Source of the DNA: Tigheibacillus halophilus
Lineage (GTDB): Bacteria; Bacillota; Bacilli; Bacillales; Amphibacillaceae
Assembly: GCF_042683165.1 (NCBI RefSeq)
Contig: NZ_JBHUIZ010000018.1
Span: forward strand, 124,001 to 188,000
DNA length: 64,000 bases
Direction of reading: 5' to 3'
Shown: piece after piece, positions 1 to 8,083 of the stretch
Layout: the number at the start of each line of letters is the position of its first letter
How positions within the stretch are numbered: the stretch's first letter is position 1
Notes under the pieces: generated by a model
The model's input: the letters and a program-made list of their open reading frames with translations, nothing else
The model's database searches: none
What the model was told of the DNA's origin: nothing
Translations under genes and position numbers: made by a program

Positions 1-498
1 GCCTCCCTCCGTTACAGTGACAATACAGCAGATAACCTTCTGCTAAAGGAGCTGGGCGGCCCTGAGGCGTTGAAGAAATCACTTCGGAAGATCGGTGATC
101 ATGTCACTGACCCTGAGCGCTTTGAGCCAGAGTTGAATGATGTCAAACCTGGTGAAATTCATGATACAAGCACACCGAAGGCAATGGCTGCAAGCCTCCA
201 AGCTTTCACACTTGGGGATGCACTTGCAAAAGAAAAACGACTCCTTTTAAACGACTGGTTAGAGCGAAACACCACTGGGGATACGTTAATTCGGGCAGGG
301 GTACCAAAAGATTGGAAGGTGGCAGATAAATCCGGGACAGCGTCATTTGGGACGCGTAATGACATTGCTATTGTCTGGCCGCCAAAAGAAAAACCAATCG
401 TAATTGCCATTTTTTCCAGCCATGATAAAAAGGACGCTAAAACGAATGATAAACTCATTGAACAGGCGACAAAAGAAGTGATGAATAAGATGAAATGA
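1..498 (+). CDS. Class A beta-lactamase, C-terminal part (5' end outside window)
   Basis: The reading frame is open from the first base, so the gene begins before the window. About 165 codons are present. Hallmarks of class A serine beta-lactamases are visible: the SDN loop at codons 6-8, the omega-loop glutamate motif EPELN near codons 42-46, and the KSG (KTG-type) motif near codons 110-112 followed by TA. The catalytic Ser-x-x-Lys and the signal peptide lie upstream of the window. The family hydrolyses penicillins and cephalosporins outside the membrane. The TTG at position 70 is an internal codon, not the start. A strong hairpin follows the stop. Confidence 0.9.
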   Translation, partial: ASLRYSDNTADNLLLKELGGPEALKKSLRKIGDHVTDPERFEPELNDVKPGEIHDTSTPKAMAASLQAFTLGDALAKEKRLLLNDWLERNTTGDTLIRAGVPKDWKVADKSGTASFGTRNDIAIVWPPKEKPIVIAIFSSHDKKDAKTNDKLIEQATKEVMNKMK

Positions 499-523
499 GG
501 CTCTTATTAGAAAATAGAAACGA

Positions 524-567
524 AACAGTGTGAGAAGGGCGACGGGCGTGCTCTTCTCCCACACTGT
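524..567. terminator. Hairpin terminator after the beta-lactamase, possibly shared with the facing oxidoreductase gene
   Basis: AACAGTGTGAGAAG (524-537) can pair with CTTCTCCCACACTGTT (552-567) around a GC-rich loop, and T-rich sequence follows on the plus strand. It lies between two convergent genes, so it could serve both. Confidence 0.7.
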
Positions 568-619
568 TCCCATAGCTTTAACTTTTTTGTTCAAAAAACC
601 TGCAAAACGGTACGCTGAT

Positions 620-1633
620 TTACATTTTCAATAATACTCTGCCACTGGTCTTTCTCGCCTCCATTGCTTCATGGGCCGTGGCAACCTCTGTCAGTGGATA
701 AATATGGTCGATTTTCAGCTTGAGTTTTTCGTTTTTCATCCATTTAACAAAATCACGTTGATATTCCATCCAATGCTTCATATAGGGCAAACCATTGGTA
801 CGTGTTAGAAAAATAGACCCTTTCTCTTGCAGCTTCATCAGATCGAACGGGGGAACATATCCACTTGCTTGCCCATACATGATAAGATAACCTCCGAGAG
901 TAAGAGCGTCCAGATTTGTTTCAAATGTATCTTTTCCTACCCCATCATAAACAGCATTTACGCCTTTTCCTTCTGTTATGTGCCTGACTGCTTTCAAAAT
1001 ATCTGTTTGTGAGGAAATGATAACTTCATCTGCCTCTCCAGTTTCTCTCACAAATTCAGCCTTTTTTTCTGATGATGTGACACCAACCACTTTTCCCTGA
1101 CGAAGCTTGATCATCTGACAAATTAACAAGCCAAGTCCGCCTGCAGCTGCCTGAACCAGACACCAATCTTCGGGTTGCACAGGGTAGGCCTTATGTGTAA
1201 ATGCCCAGGCAAGGAAACCTTGTAGGAATCCTGCAGCTGCGTCTTCCATACTTATTGAACTTGGAATAGGAATTAATCGGTTAGCCGAAAAAGTATTATA
1301 GGAGGCATACGTATTGCTTCCAGTACAAACAACACGGTCACCAATTGCCACATCAGTCACGTCTGGACCAATTTCTTCGACAACACCAACACCTTGACTA
1401 CCTAAATCAATTGGCAGATTGCTTTCCTGTAATTCCGTTGAACTATAAAACTTCTGGTTAACGAGATCGCCTCTGCGCATTTGGATATCCAAAAAATTTA
1501 CGGATGCCAATTTCATACGCACAAGTACTTCTCCCTGAAGTGGTATTGGAACAGGCTGATCCTCCACCTGAATGACTTGGGGGCTGCCATATTCATAAAT
1601 ACGCGCAACTTTTCTCATTCTGATTGTATCCAA
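620..1633 (-). CDS. Zinc-independent quinone oxidoreductase / MDR-family alcohol dehydrogenase
   Basis: This 337-residue protein has the medium-chain dehydrogenase/reductase layout: an N-terminal GroES-like fold and a Rossmann NADPH domain with an AAAGGLG fingerprint near residue 160. It lacks the structural zinc cysteine cluster, which fits the quinone reductase (QOR) branch. I chose the TTG at 1633 because AAGGAGG lies 8 bases upstream; the next ATG (1618) is too far from it. It is divergent from a MarR-type gene. The shared 120-bp gap holds a TTGACA-17-TAACAT promoter for this gene, bracketed by two matching palindromes, so repression by the neighbouring regulator, perhaps relieved by quinones or electrophiles, is likely. 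The substrate is unknown. Confidence 0.85.
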   Translation of the reverse strand: MDTIRMRKVARIYEYGSPQVIQVEDQPVPIPLQGEVLVRMKLASVNFLDIQMRRGDLVNQKFYSSTELQESNLPIDLGSQGVGVVEEIGPDVTDVAIGDRVVCTGSNTYASYNTFSANRLIPIPSSISMEDAAAGFLQGFLAWAFTHKAYPVQPEDWCLVQAAAGGLGLLICQMIKLRQGKVVGVTSSEKKAEFVRETGEADEVIISSQTDILKAVRHITEGKGVNAVYDGVGKDTFETNLDALTLGGYLIMYGQASGYVPPFDLMKLQEKGSIFLTRTNGLPYMKHWMEYQRDFVKWMKNEKLKLKIDHIYPLTEVATAHEAMEARKTSGRVLLKM

Positions 1634-1655
1634 AAAATCTTCCTCCTTCAATATA

Positions 1656-1668
1656 GTTTCCTGGAAAC
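1656..1668. promoter_or_regulatory. Operator 1 of the MarR/QOR divergon
   Basis: The palindrome GTTTCCTGGAAAC lies just downstream of the -10 of the quinone oxidoreductase promoter. It sits in a 20-base context (ATAG...AATG) almost identical to the second site 46 bp away. The position suits a repressor site. Confidence 0.65.
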
Positions 1669-1669
1669 A

Positions 1670-1698
1670 ATGTTAAAGGAAAGAGAACGCTCTGTCAA
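1670..1698 (-). promoter_or_regulatory. Sigma-A promoter of the quinone oxidoreductase
   Basis: Read on the minus strand: TTGACA (1698-1693), a 17-bp spacer, then TAACAT (1675-1670). It lies between the two GTTTC...GAAAC palindromes. Confidence 0.6.
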
Positions 1699-1701
1699 AT
1701 A

Positions 1702-1714
1702 GTTTCAAGGAAAC
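1702..1714. promoter_or_regulatory. Operator 2 of the MarR/QOR divergon
   Basis: The palindrome GTTTCAAGGAAAC, like operator 1, lies just upstream of the -35 of the oxidoreductase promoter and within the promoter region of the MarR gene. It would allow joint control of both genes. Confidence 0.65.
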
Positions 1715-1771
1715 AATAACTCGTTCAAGTTATGATATACTAAACTGACCAAGCAATGAAGGGGGATCCCC

Positions 1772-2308
1772 ATGAACCGTCCATTTGGCAAAGACTCATA
1801 CAATGATAAAGAAGCAATAATCCTAGAGCTATTGACTTTAAGTGGAAAGTTGATTCAGAAATGGAATGTTGAAGGTGATGATGAGGAAATACAGTGGATG
1901 CTGCACCATTGCACGAATCCAGCATTGAAAGAAGTTTTAAAGGAAATAACGGTTAGCATGTTACATGTCCTGGAAGCTATTGGCCAATTAGAACCAGTAA
2001 ACGGGATTACCATATCTCAGAAAATGAATATCCCGAAAGGAACTGTATCGAAAGCCACCAGACGATTAGCCGATAAACAACTAATCAACTCATCTACCCG
2101 TCCTAACAATAAAAAGGAAAGAATATTTCATACAACAGCTCTTGGAAAGGAACTTTTTTATCTGCATCGTGATCTGCATCAGGAAATTGAAAAAAATGTC
2201 ATCCGCTTTCTCAGTAAGTACAAGCAAAGCGAATTAGATATTCTCACCCGAATTACCCAGGATATGCTGGAAACTTCGTGGGTTGATTTAGGATTCGATA
2301 AGAAATGA
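1772..2308 (+). CDS. MarR-family transcriptional regulator
   Basis: This 178-residue protein has a central winged helix-turn-helix: a helical stretch near residues 60-75, a recognition segment around NIPKGTVSKATRRLADKQLI (residues 86-105), then a basic wing (NNKKERIF). Flanking helices would form the dimer interface. The ATG follows GGGGG with good spacing. MarR proteins bind palindromic operators as dimers and release them on binding small phenolics, quinones or oxidants. Two near-identical palindromes lie in the divergent gap with the quinone oxidoreductase, so that gene and its own are the obvious targets. The ligand is not predictable. Confidence 0.88.
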   Translation: MNRPFGKDSYNDKEAIILELLTLSGKLIQKWNVEGDDEEIQWMLHHCTNPALKEVLKEITVSMLHVLEAIGQLEPVNGITISQKMNIPKGTVSKATRRLADKQLINSSTRPNNKKERIFHTTALGKELFYLHRDLHQEIEKNVIRFLSKYKQSELDILTRITQDMLETSWVDLGFDKK

Positions 2309-2341
2309 AATGTTATAAAGAAAATACTCGGGGGATATCAT

Positions 2342-3243
2342 ATGCCTTTAATCGAAATAAATGGCAGTAAAATAGAGGTTTTCCAAAAAGGCAGCAATGG
2401 TACACCAATATTCATTTTGCCAGGTATGGGTTGTTCCTTTGATGATTGGTATGAGGTTACAGAACACTTATGTAAAACGAATAAGGTAATTTTGTTCCAC
2501 AGACAAGGACTTGGTGAAAGTGAATTAGGGAATGAAATCCGAAATACAGAAGCAACTGTAGAGGATCTAATGAGTTTAATGTTGTATCTGAAGATTTCGG
2601 AGCCTGTGATTTTGGCAGGTCATTCTTATGGCGGCTTGTGTGCGCAGCACTTTGTTAAATTATATCCTCATTATACAAAAGGACTGGTATTGGTTGATGC
2701 TACATCAGTTGATTTAAGATATTAGACGAATTAAGGTTACCTGTTTTAGACAGGGAAGATGAAGTTTGGTTTGAAAACTGTAAAGCATATGCATCGATGT
2801 CCACGGCGGAACTACGAAAAATAATAAGTCCTTCCCTCTCTGAAAAACAAACACGATTTCCGAAGGCTGTGCAAGCTAGACTGAAGACATTTCTAATAAA
2901 TCCCTCACTGTATAAAGCGATGAGCTCTGAGATACAGCAATGGGAAAGGGATGCTGAAATAATAAAGTATCTGGGTGAATTTCCGGACATTCCGCTAACT
3001 GTCATTGGACGGGATAAAGAACATTGCATCAGTCTTGGCAAGGATGCAGGATATCCGGAATGGGAGTTGAGACATTTCGAGGAGAAATGGCAAGAACTTA
3101 TCTCTGAGCAAGCAAACTTGTCTGTACGCAGTAACTTGGTATTCGCCCGAAAATCCAGCCATGCAATATATTTAGATAGACCGGATCTCGTTATCGAGTC
3201 AATCATCCAGCTGGATCAAGCAGAATCTGATTGCAGGGGATAA
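2342..3243 (+). pseudogene. Alpha/beta hydrolase, frameshifted
   Basis: Two adjoining frames encode one alpha/beta-fold hydrolase of about 300 residues. The first (2342-2725) has the oxyanion-region segment LPGMGCSFDDW and the nucleophile elbow GHSYGG. It stops at a TAG (2723-2725). The second frame continues smoothly from FKILDELRLPVLDR (about 2713 on) to the C-terminal half, with a likely catalytic His in SSHAIYLDRPD. Adding one T to the TTT run at 2713-2715 restores the whole protein, so a single-base deletion or a sequencing error is the simplest explanation. The ATG at 2797 is internal. The gene follows the MarR gene by 33 bp and may be co-transcribed. Confidence 0.85.
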
Positions 3244-3282
3244 CATGAATGTAATCCCACAAAAAAATAGATATATAAGTGC

Positions 3283-3319
3283 GCATCGTGATATTGGGAA
3301 AAATGAAACGATGCTTTTT
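3283..3319 (+). terminator. Rho-independent terminator after the hydrolase
   Basis: GCATCGT (3283-3289) pairs with ACGATGC (3308-3314) and is followed by TTTTTA. Confidence 0.7.
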
Positions 3320-3341
3320 ACTTTTTGATGTAATAGATTTC

Positions 3342-3370
3342 GTGACAGGAATGGAAAGATCACGTATAAT
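3342..3370 (+). promoter_or_regulatory. Sigma-A promoter of the DinG-like helicase
   Basis: GTGACA (3342-3347), a 17-bp spacer, TATAAT (3365-3370). The start codon at 3407 follows about 36 bases later. Confidence 0.8.
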
Positions 3371-3406
3371 AGCTTTTTTATCGAAGAGTTAGAGGAGTCT
3401 GCAATA

Positions 3407-5335
3407 ATGAAAAGTCAACCAATCCCATTTACAGTGTCAAAAACGGAAAATTTCTTTGACCGATTAGGCGATTATGTAGGTGATGTTTTTTATGATATCT
3501 TACCGGAACAGGGCTATGAGCTTCGAGATGAGCAAATTTATATGGCCTTTCAATTGGAAAAAGCTTTTAAAAATAAACGGACTATCTTTGCGGAAGCAGG
3601 AGTGGGGACAGGGAAGACACTTGTATATTTGTTATATGCCATTTGCTATGCACGCCATCGTGGAAAACCGGCAATTATTTCTTGTGCAGATGAAACATTA
3701 ATTGAGCAGCTTGTGAAAAAGAATGGAGATATCGACAAGCTGGAAAAGGCGCTGGGTCTGAACGTTGATGTGCGATTGGCTAAAGCAAGGGAAAACTATG
3801 TGTGTATGAAAAAACTTGATCCGCTTGCCAATAGGACGAATAATGAAGAGGTACTTCGGGTTCATGATGAAATTCCGGATTTTGTTTATGATACTGGCGC
3901 TAGATTAAGATCCTTTGAGCGCTATGGAGACCGTAAAGAATATCCATGGGTATCCGACGCGACATGGGAAAAGATTGCTTGGGATTCCCTGCAGCAGTGT
4001 TCTACATGTGAATGGCGTCATCGGAGCGGGCAAACATTAAACAGGGAATACTACCGGCATGCAACGGATGTCATCATCTGTTCGCATGATTTTTACATGG
4101 AGCATGTGTGGACGAAGGAATCCCGAAAACGTGAAGGGCAAATGCCTTTGCTGCCAGAGTCGAGCTGTGTTGTTTTTGATGAAGGCCATTTACTGGAGTT
4201 CGCTGCACAAAAGGGATTGACATACCGCTATAATCTTGAGACGTTATCCAATGTATTAACAGGCTATATGGGACAGGATGTAAGAGAAGAATCGCTCTAT
4301 CTGGTTGAAGATATTTTAACTATAAATGATGAATGGTTCCAATTACTTGGTCAAAATTCCACGGCAGTTATCGGATCAAATCGTCAGGAGATTGATTTTT
4401 CACCGGAAATGATTGAGATGGCTGGAGATCTGCATAAAAAAGTGGGGCAATTACTGGAGCAGCTTGTTTTCGATGCAGAATTATTCACCATAGAAGACTA
4501 TTATGTGAAAATTATCGAGGAATACTTGGAATTTTTCTCGTATGGCTTATCTATTCTACTAAAAGATGACGAGGGAATTTATTGGCTGGAGGATACTGAA
4601 ACATCTACAAATCTTGTGATTATGCCACGGCTCGTGGAGGATGTTTTGAAAAGAGAGGTGTTTTCACAGAATATCCCCTTTATATTTTCATCAGCGACAT
4701 TATCACAAGCTGGCGACTTTTCTTATCTGGCGAACAGTTTAGGTATTCAGGAATTCGACTCATTTTCGGTTGCTTCTCCATTTGACTATGAGAGGCAAAT
4801 GAACATCAACGGATATATAGATGTGGATCAAGAAGTGAAGTGGGCGAAATTTGGTGAGCAACTAACGGAAACCGGTGGCAGATCCCTGATTCTATTTTCA
4901 ACTGCAGAAGAAATGAAGGCATATCGTCAATGGGCGGCAGATCGTGTGTTTCCTTTTGCAATACTATATGAAGGAGACCAGGAGATAAGTGAAACAATAC
5001 GGCGGTTTCAATCAGACGAGACAGCTGTATTATGTGCTTGCCGTCTTTGGGAAGGATTGGATATACCAGGGGAGTCACTGAGACAAGTGATTATTTCATC
5101 ACTGCCATTTCCACCAAAGGATCCAGTCTTTGAGGCAAAAAGGAAACATGCCGCACACCCCGAACAGGAAGTTGACACAGCTTATATGCTGCTGCGATTG
5201 CGGCAGGGTATAGGAAGGCTAATCCGCAGCAATGAAGATAATGGTGTGATCCATATTTGGATGAAGGAAAACGAAAGACAGACATACCAGGAAACGATCG
5301 AGATGATATTGCCTGTAGAGGTTTCTTGGCAGTAA
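3407..5335 (+). CDS. DinG/XPD-family ATP-dependent DNA helicase (YpvA-like)
   Basis: This 642-residue superfamily 2 helicase has a Walker A motif AGVGTGKT (residues 64-71), a DEGH box near residue 258, and C-terminal motifs WEGLDIPGESLRQV and QGIGRLIR (motif VI). Cysteines at about 133, 198, 201 and 225 sit between motifs I and II, where XPD/DinG enzymes ligate a 4Fe-4S cluster. There is no N-terminal exonuclease domain, so it resembles the second DinG-type protein of Bacillus (YpvA) rather than the exonuclease fusion. The expected activity is 5'-3' unwinding in DNA repair. It has its own promoter and an AGAGGAG ribosome site, and appears monocistronic. Confidence 0.9.
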   Translation: MKSQPIPFTVSKTENFFDRLGDYVGDVFYDILPEQGYELRDEQIYMAFQLEKAFKNKRTIFAEAGVGTGKTLVYLLYAICYARHRGKPAIISCADETLIEQLVKKNGDIDKLEKALGLNVDVRLAKARENYVCMKKLDPLANRTNNEEVLRVHDEIPDFVYDTGARLRSFERYGDRKEYPWVSDATWEKIAWDSLQQCSTCEWRHRSGQTLNREYYRHATDVIICSHDFYMEHVWTKESRKREGQMPLLPESSCVVFDEGHLLEFAAQKGLTYRYNLETLSNVLTGYMGQDVREESLYLVEDILTINDEWFQLLGQNSTAVIGSNRQEIDFSPEMIEMAGDLHKKVGQLLEQLVFDAELFTIEDYYVKIIEEYLEFFSYGLSILLKDDEGIYWLEDTETSTNLVIMPRLVEDVLKREVFSQNIPFIFSSATLSQAGDFSYLANSLGIQEFDSFSVASPFDYERQMNINGYIDVDQEVKWAKFGEQLTETGGRSLILFSTAEEMKAYRQWAADRVFPFAILYEGDQEISETIRRFQSDETAVLCACRLWEGLDIPGESLRQVIISSLPFPPKDPVFEAKRKHAAHPEQEVDTAYMLLRLRQGIGRLIRSNEDNGVIHIWMKENERQTYQETIEMILPVEVSWQ

Positions 5336-5357
5336 GAGCAGTAAATTTAAAAAGTGG

Positions 5358-5391
5358 AACAAGGCCCTCTATAGTAAGAGAGGCTCTTGTT
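5358..5391. terminator. Hairpin terminator between the convergent helicase and flavoenzyme genes
   Basis: AACAAGGCCCTCT (5358 on) pairs imperfectly with AGAGAGGCTCTTGTT (ends 5391). Confidence 0.6.
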
Positions 5392-5404
5392 TACGCCACT
5401 ATCA

Positions 5405-6775
5405 TTACGTAAAGGGTGGGATGCTTTGCGGAAATCGGAACACATTCATAGGGTCTACATTTGTTTTTATTTCTCTTAATCGATCGAAATTTTGACCGTA
5501 GTATGTTATTGGCCAATCACGGATGGAGATATCTGGCCAATTGACATAATCCCCTTGCGTGTAAGGCTTCAAGTTTTCTCTTAATGCGAAAACCCATTGT
5601 ACATTTTCTCTTGCCTCCATGCGGTTTACCCATCTCGTGTTATATTCTTGCGCAATTAATGCATCCCTATGATAATAAGCCGTTTCAGATGGTTCTTTAT
5701 CTTGTACAGCACCTGCCAACGATTGTTGCCAGATCGCTGTATTTTTATTTGGCGCATGTTCAAGGAATTTTTTCATTATTTGGATGCCATCCCTGGGAAG
5801 GGGTTCGTAGATATACGATCCAGATCGTTTAAAATAAGAAGGAATATTTCCAGCAGGATTGTTGAAAAAGTTAATTGCCTTATTAAAAGGTACTGTCCCT
5901 ACTTGGATTTTTCTAGCAGAAGTGTCTTTTACAAGGGGGAGAATCAATTTTTTCAGTTCACCTTCTGCGCCGAGGAACTGTCCCAGCGCCAAGATTGTAT
6001 TTTCGCTTTTGGCTCTAAGTTCAATGCTTGAAGTTAACCTGCGATCTGTGAAAGGAGCCCAGCGCTGCCATCTATCGAATGCAGTTTCCAATTGGTCAAA
6101 ATCCCACTCAGTCTGGAAAATGGATACGTTTTTAATGGGGTGTATACGAAATTTGAACTCCGTCACGATACCGAAATTTCCCCCTCCGCCGCCACGGCAT
6201 GCCCAAAATAGTTCGCTATTCTTCATTTTATTTGCTTCTACGACTTTCACATCGTACTTTCCTTTCGGTACGATGATTCGCACATTCAGGAGGTTGTCAC
6301 AAGTTAATCCAAACACCCTGGATAAGTAACCAATTCCTCCGCCTAATGTCAGCCCTGCGATGCCAACAGTTGACTGGGTTCCGGCAGGGATCGCACTACC
6401 TGTAGTTGATTGAATGCCGCTGGGAATTGTACGTCCGTGTTGCCAAAGTGTATGATAGACATGCCCCAGTTCACAACCTGCTTGCATGACCGCAATGTCC
6501 TTTGAGGGATTTACCTTTATTGCGTTCAATTCACTGATATCGATAACAATGCCATTATTTAGTAATGAGAAATTTTGATAACTATGCCTCCCACTTCTTA
6601 TGCGGAAAGGGATTTTATTCTCCCGTACATATTTTAGTGCGTTCAAAACATCCTTTTCCTCCTGGCAAAATACGATTGCTCTTGGAAACATTTCATAATA
6701 TAGGTTGAAATTTTTGCGGGCTTCCGGATAGCTCGGATCACCACGCTGTACAATCCTTCCAGTTAATTTAGTCAC
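5405..6775 (-). CDS. Berberine-bridge-enzyme-like FAD-linked oxidoreductase
   Basis: The 456-residue protein has the FAD_binding_4 domain with RSGRH (residues 60-64), whose His64 is the expected covalent FAD attachment site, a glycine-rich GLTLGGGIGY stretch near 141-150, and the C-terminal BBE motif NVFRFPQSIPP. I chose the GTG at 6775: AGGTGGAG lies 6 bases upstream, and the open frame before it (to 6970) has no homology-like sequence. Bacillus relatives include spore-associated oxidases, but the substrate here is unknown. Oddity: residues 117-128 and 129-140 are two diverged copies of a 12-residue unit (IPxGxQSTxGxA) where family members normally have one. It faces the helicase gene. Confidence 0.88.
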   Translation of the reverse strand: MTKLTGRIVQRGDPSYPEARKNFNLYYEMFPRAIVFCQEEKDVLNALKYVRENKIPFRIRSGRHSYQNFSLLNNGIVIDISELNAIKVNPSKDIAVMQAGCELGHVYHTLWQHGRTIPSGIQSTTGSAIPAGTQSTVGIAGLTLGGGIGYLSRVFGLTCDNLLNVRIIVPKGKYDVKVVEANKMKNSELFWACRGGGGGNFGIVTEFKFRIHPIKNVSIFQTEWDFDQLETAFDRWQRWAPFTDRRLTSSIELRAKSENTILALGQFLGAEGELKKLILPLVKDTSARKIQVGTVPFNKAINFFNNPAGNIPSYFKRSGSYIYEPLPRDGIQIMKKFLEHAPNKNTAIWQQSLAGAVQDKEPSETAYYHRDALIAQEYNTRWVNRMEARENVQWVFALRENLKPYTQGDYVNWPDISIRDWPITYYGQNFDRLREIKTNVDPMNVFRFPQSIPPFT

Positions 6776-7382
6776 TATCAGCTCCACCTTTATCATTTGT
6801 ATTACAGTAGTATATGAGCTTGGTAAAGACGGGTAACGGCGGATAATGCCAATCTGGCAATGGATCTGTGGTTGAGGAAGGGGAAAGGTATAAACGCAGT
6901 TTTCAGAGGTATTAGCAGAGAGGTGTTTGCAAATATATTGTGAGAATAGTGGTCTAACAAAAGAGGACATCTTTACATGGGCCCCATTATGGCTGGTGCG
7001 AGACTGTCTGAAAATGTGTCATCTGAAAAGGCGGATCGGCTCTTGCGTATGGTAAACCAATACTATCCTTAAAAAAGCGTTCGTTTATTGTACTTGGCGT
7101 AAAATGGTATTTTTCATATGTGTCCATCCTCTCGAAATCATTGATTGATGACATATTATTTTTTCAAGCAGGTTAGCCCCTTCGGTTCACTTTCATTGTA
7201 ATATGTCTCTATTTGCTGAAAGAAAATTTGAATAAAGTAAAGGTTTTTCATATATAAATGTAGAAGTGTTTACTTTAAAAATCCAGACATTTAGCTAAAG
7301 GATGCGTGGATTTCTCAGTGGCATGCACGTAGAAAACTTTTCTTTATTCAATGCCAAAACAATCATATCTCGAGGGTAGCAT
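6776..7382. other. 607-bp gap with one doubtful short ORF
   Basis: This stretch between the flavoenzyme and the lipoprotein gene holds the promoter regions of both. Apart from the short minus-strand ORF at 6987-7154, I see no gene, repeat or clear terminator in it. Confidence 0.5.
6987..7154 (-). CDS. Possible small protein of 55 residues
   Basis: An uninterrupted minus-strand frame from an ATG at 7154 (or 7127, 46 residues) encodes a protein rich in Tyr, Phe, Pro and His, with segments such as YEKYHFTPSTINERFF and YARADPPFQ. The composition looks protein-like, but neither start has a well-spaced ribosome site: for the ATG at 7127, GAGAGG touches the start codon. It lies upstream of the flavoenzyme in the same direction. 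I recognise no family; it may be a remnant. Confidence 0.3.
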   Translation of the reverse strand: MSSINDFERMDTYEKYHFTPSTINERFFKDSIGLPYARADPPFQMTHFQTVSHQP

Positions 7383-7988
7383 ATGAAAAATTCATTGTTT
7401 GTAAGTCTATTCATTGTTTTGCTGTTACTTACCGGTTGCATGCATCAGGGGACGCAAACAGGATCTACTAAAAAATCACCGGCTAAATTGACTTTAATGC
7501 AAGCAATAAAGCTTGCTTATCCGGACGCTGTGAAATGGGACAAGGGAGCTACGTTAATTGATGCCAAAAGTGTTGACAGTGATGAAGGAATAGCTGCGTT
7601 TGATGGCACAAGCAGATCTTGGAGTATAACTTTTGGCATACCGAACACCGATGAAGCTTTTTTGGTAAATATTCACGATGGAAGGATCAATGCGCATGGC
7701 GAGGTAACGGATGAAGGTGCTCCGCCCCTATCAAAGGGTTACTTTATTACAGATTTATCAAAAGTTAAGTTTGACTCACCAGAACTCTTAAAAAAAGCCA
7801 TCAGTGCCACAAAACTGTATCCAAGTGATACATGGAAAACCGGGTACAGCTTTGGGATCTCAAAGGATAGTGAGAAAGATATTATCCTTATCAAAATTAT
7901 TGGGTGGGATAAAAAAAGGGGAGAGGTGAAAGGATTACAATATAATGCCAGTACCGGGGAGCTATACAGTAATACAGAAGGCGGGTAA
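7383..7988 (+). CDS. Predicted lipoprotein of unknown function
   Basis: The 201-residue product starts with a short basic N-terminus, a hydrophobic stretch and a lipobox LLTGC, predicting lipidation at Cys19 and anchoring on the outer face of the membrane. The mature part has an NTDEAFLVNIHDGRIN segment resembling the strand pattern of PepSY-like domains, and a second similar strand region near residues 150-195. I do not recognise the family with certainty. It is flanked by its own GAGGGT ribosome site and a terminator shared with the facing aldehyde dehydrogenase, so it is probably monocistronic. Confidence 0.7.
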   Translation: MKNSLFVSLFIVLLLLTGCMHQGTQTGSTKKSPAKLTLMQAIKLAYPDAVKWDKGATLIDAKSVDSDEGIAAFDGTSRSWSITFGIPNTDEAFLVNIHDGRINAHGEVTDEGAPPLSKGYFITDLSKVKFDSPELLKKAISATKLYPSDTWKTGYSFGISKDSEKDIILIKIIGWDKKRGEVKGLQYNASTGELYSNTEGG

Positions 7989-8041
7989 CATAAAAAAGAA
8001 ACTAATCGATATCCACAAACTAAATATAAAAATAGGCAAGG

Positions 8042-8070
8042 CACCGGAGCAGTTTTAACCTGCTCCGGTG
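8042..8070. terminator. Bidirectional terminator
   Basis: The perfect 11-bp stem CACCGGAGCAG (8042-8052) / CTGCTCCGGTG (8060-8070) lies between convergent genes. On the minus strand it leads into a T-rich run (CCTATTTTTATA). Confidence 0.8.
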
Positions 8071-8083
8071 AGCTATTGCAGTA

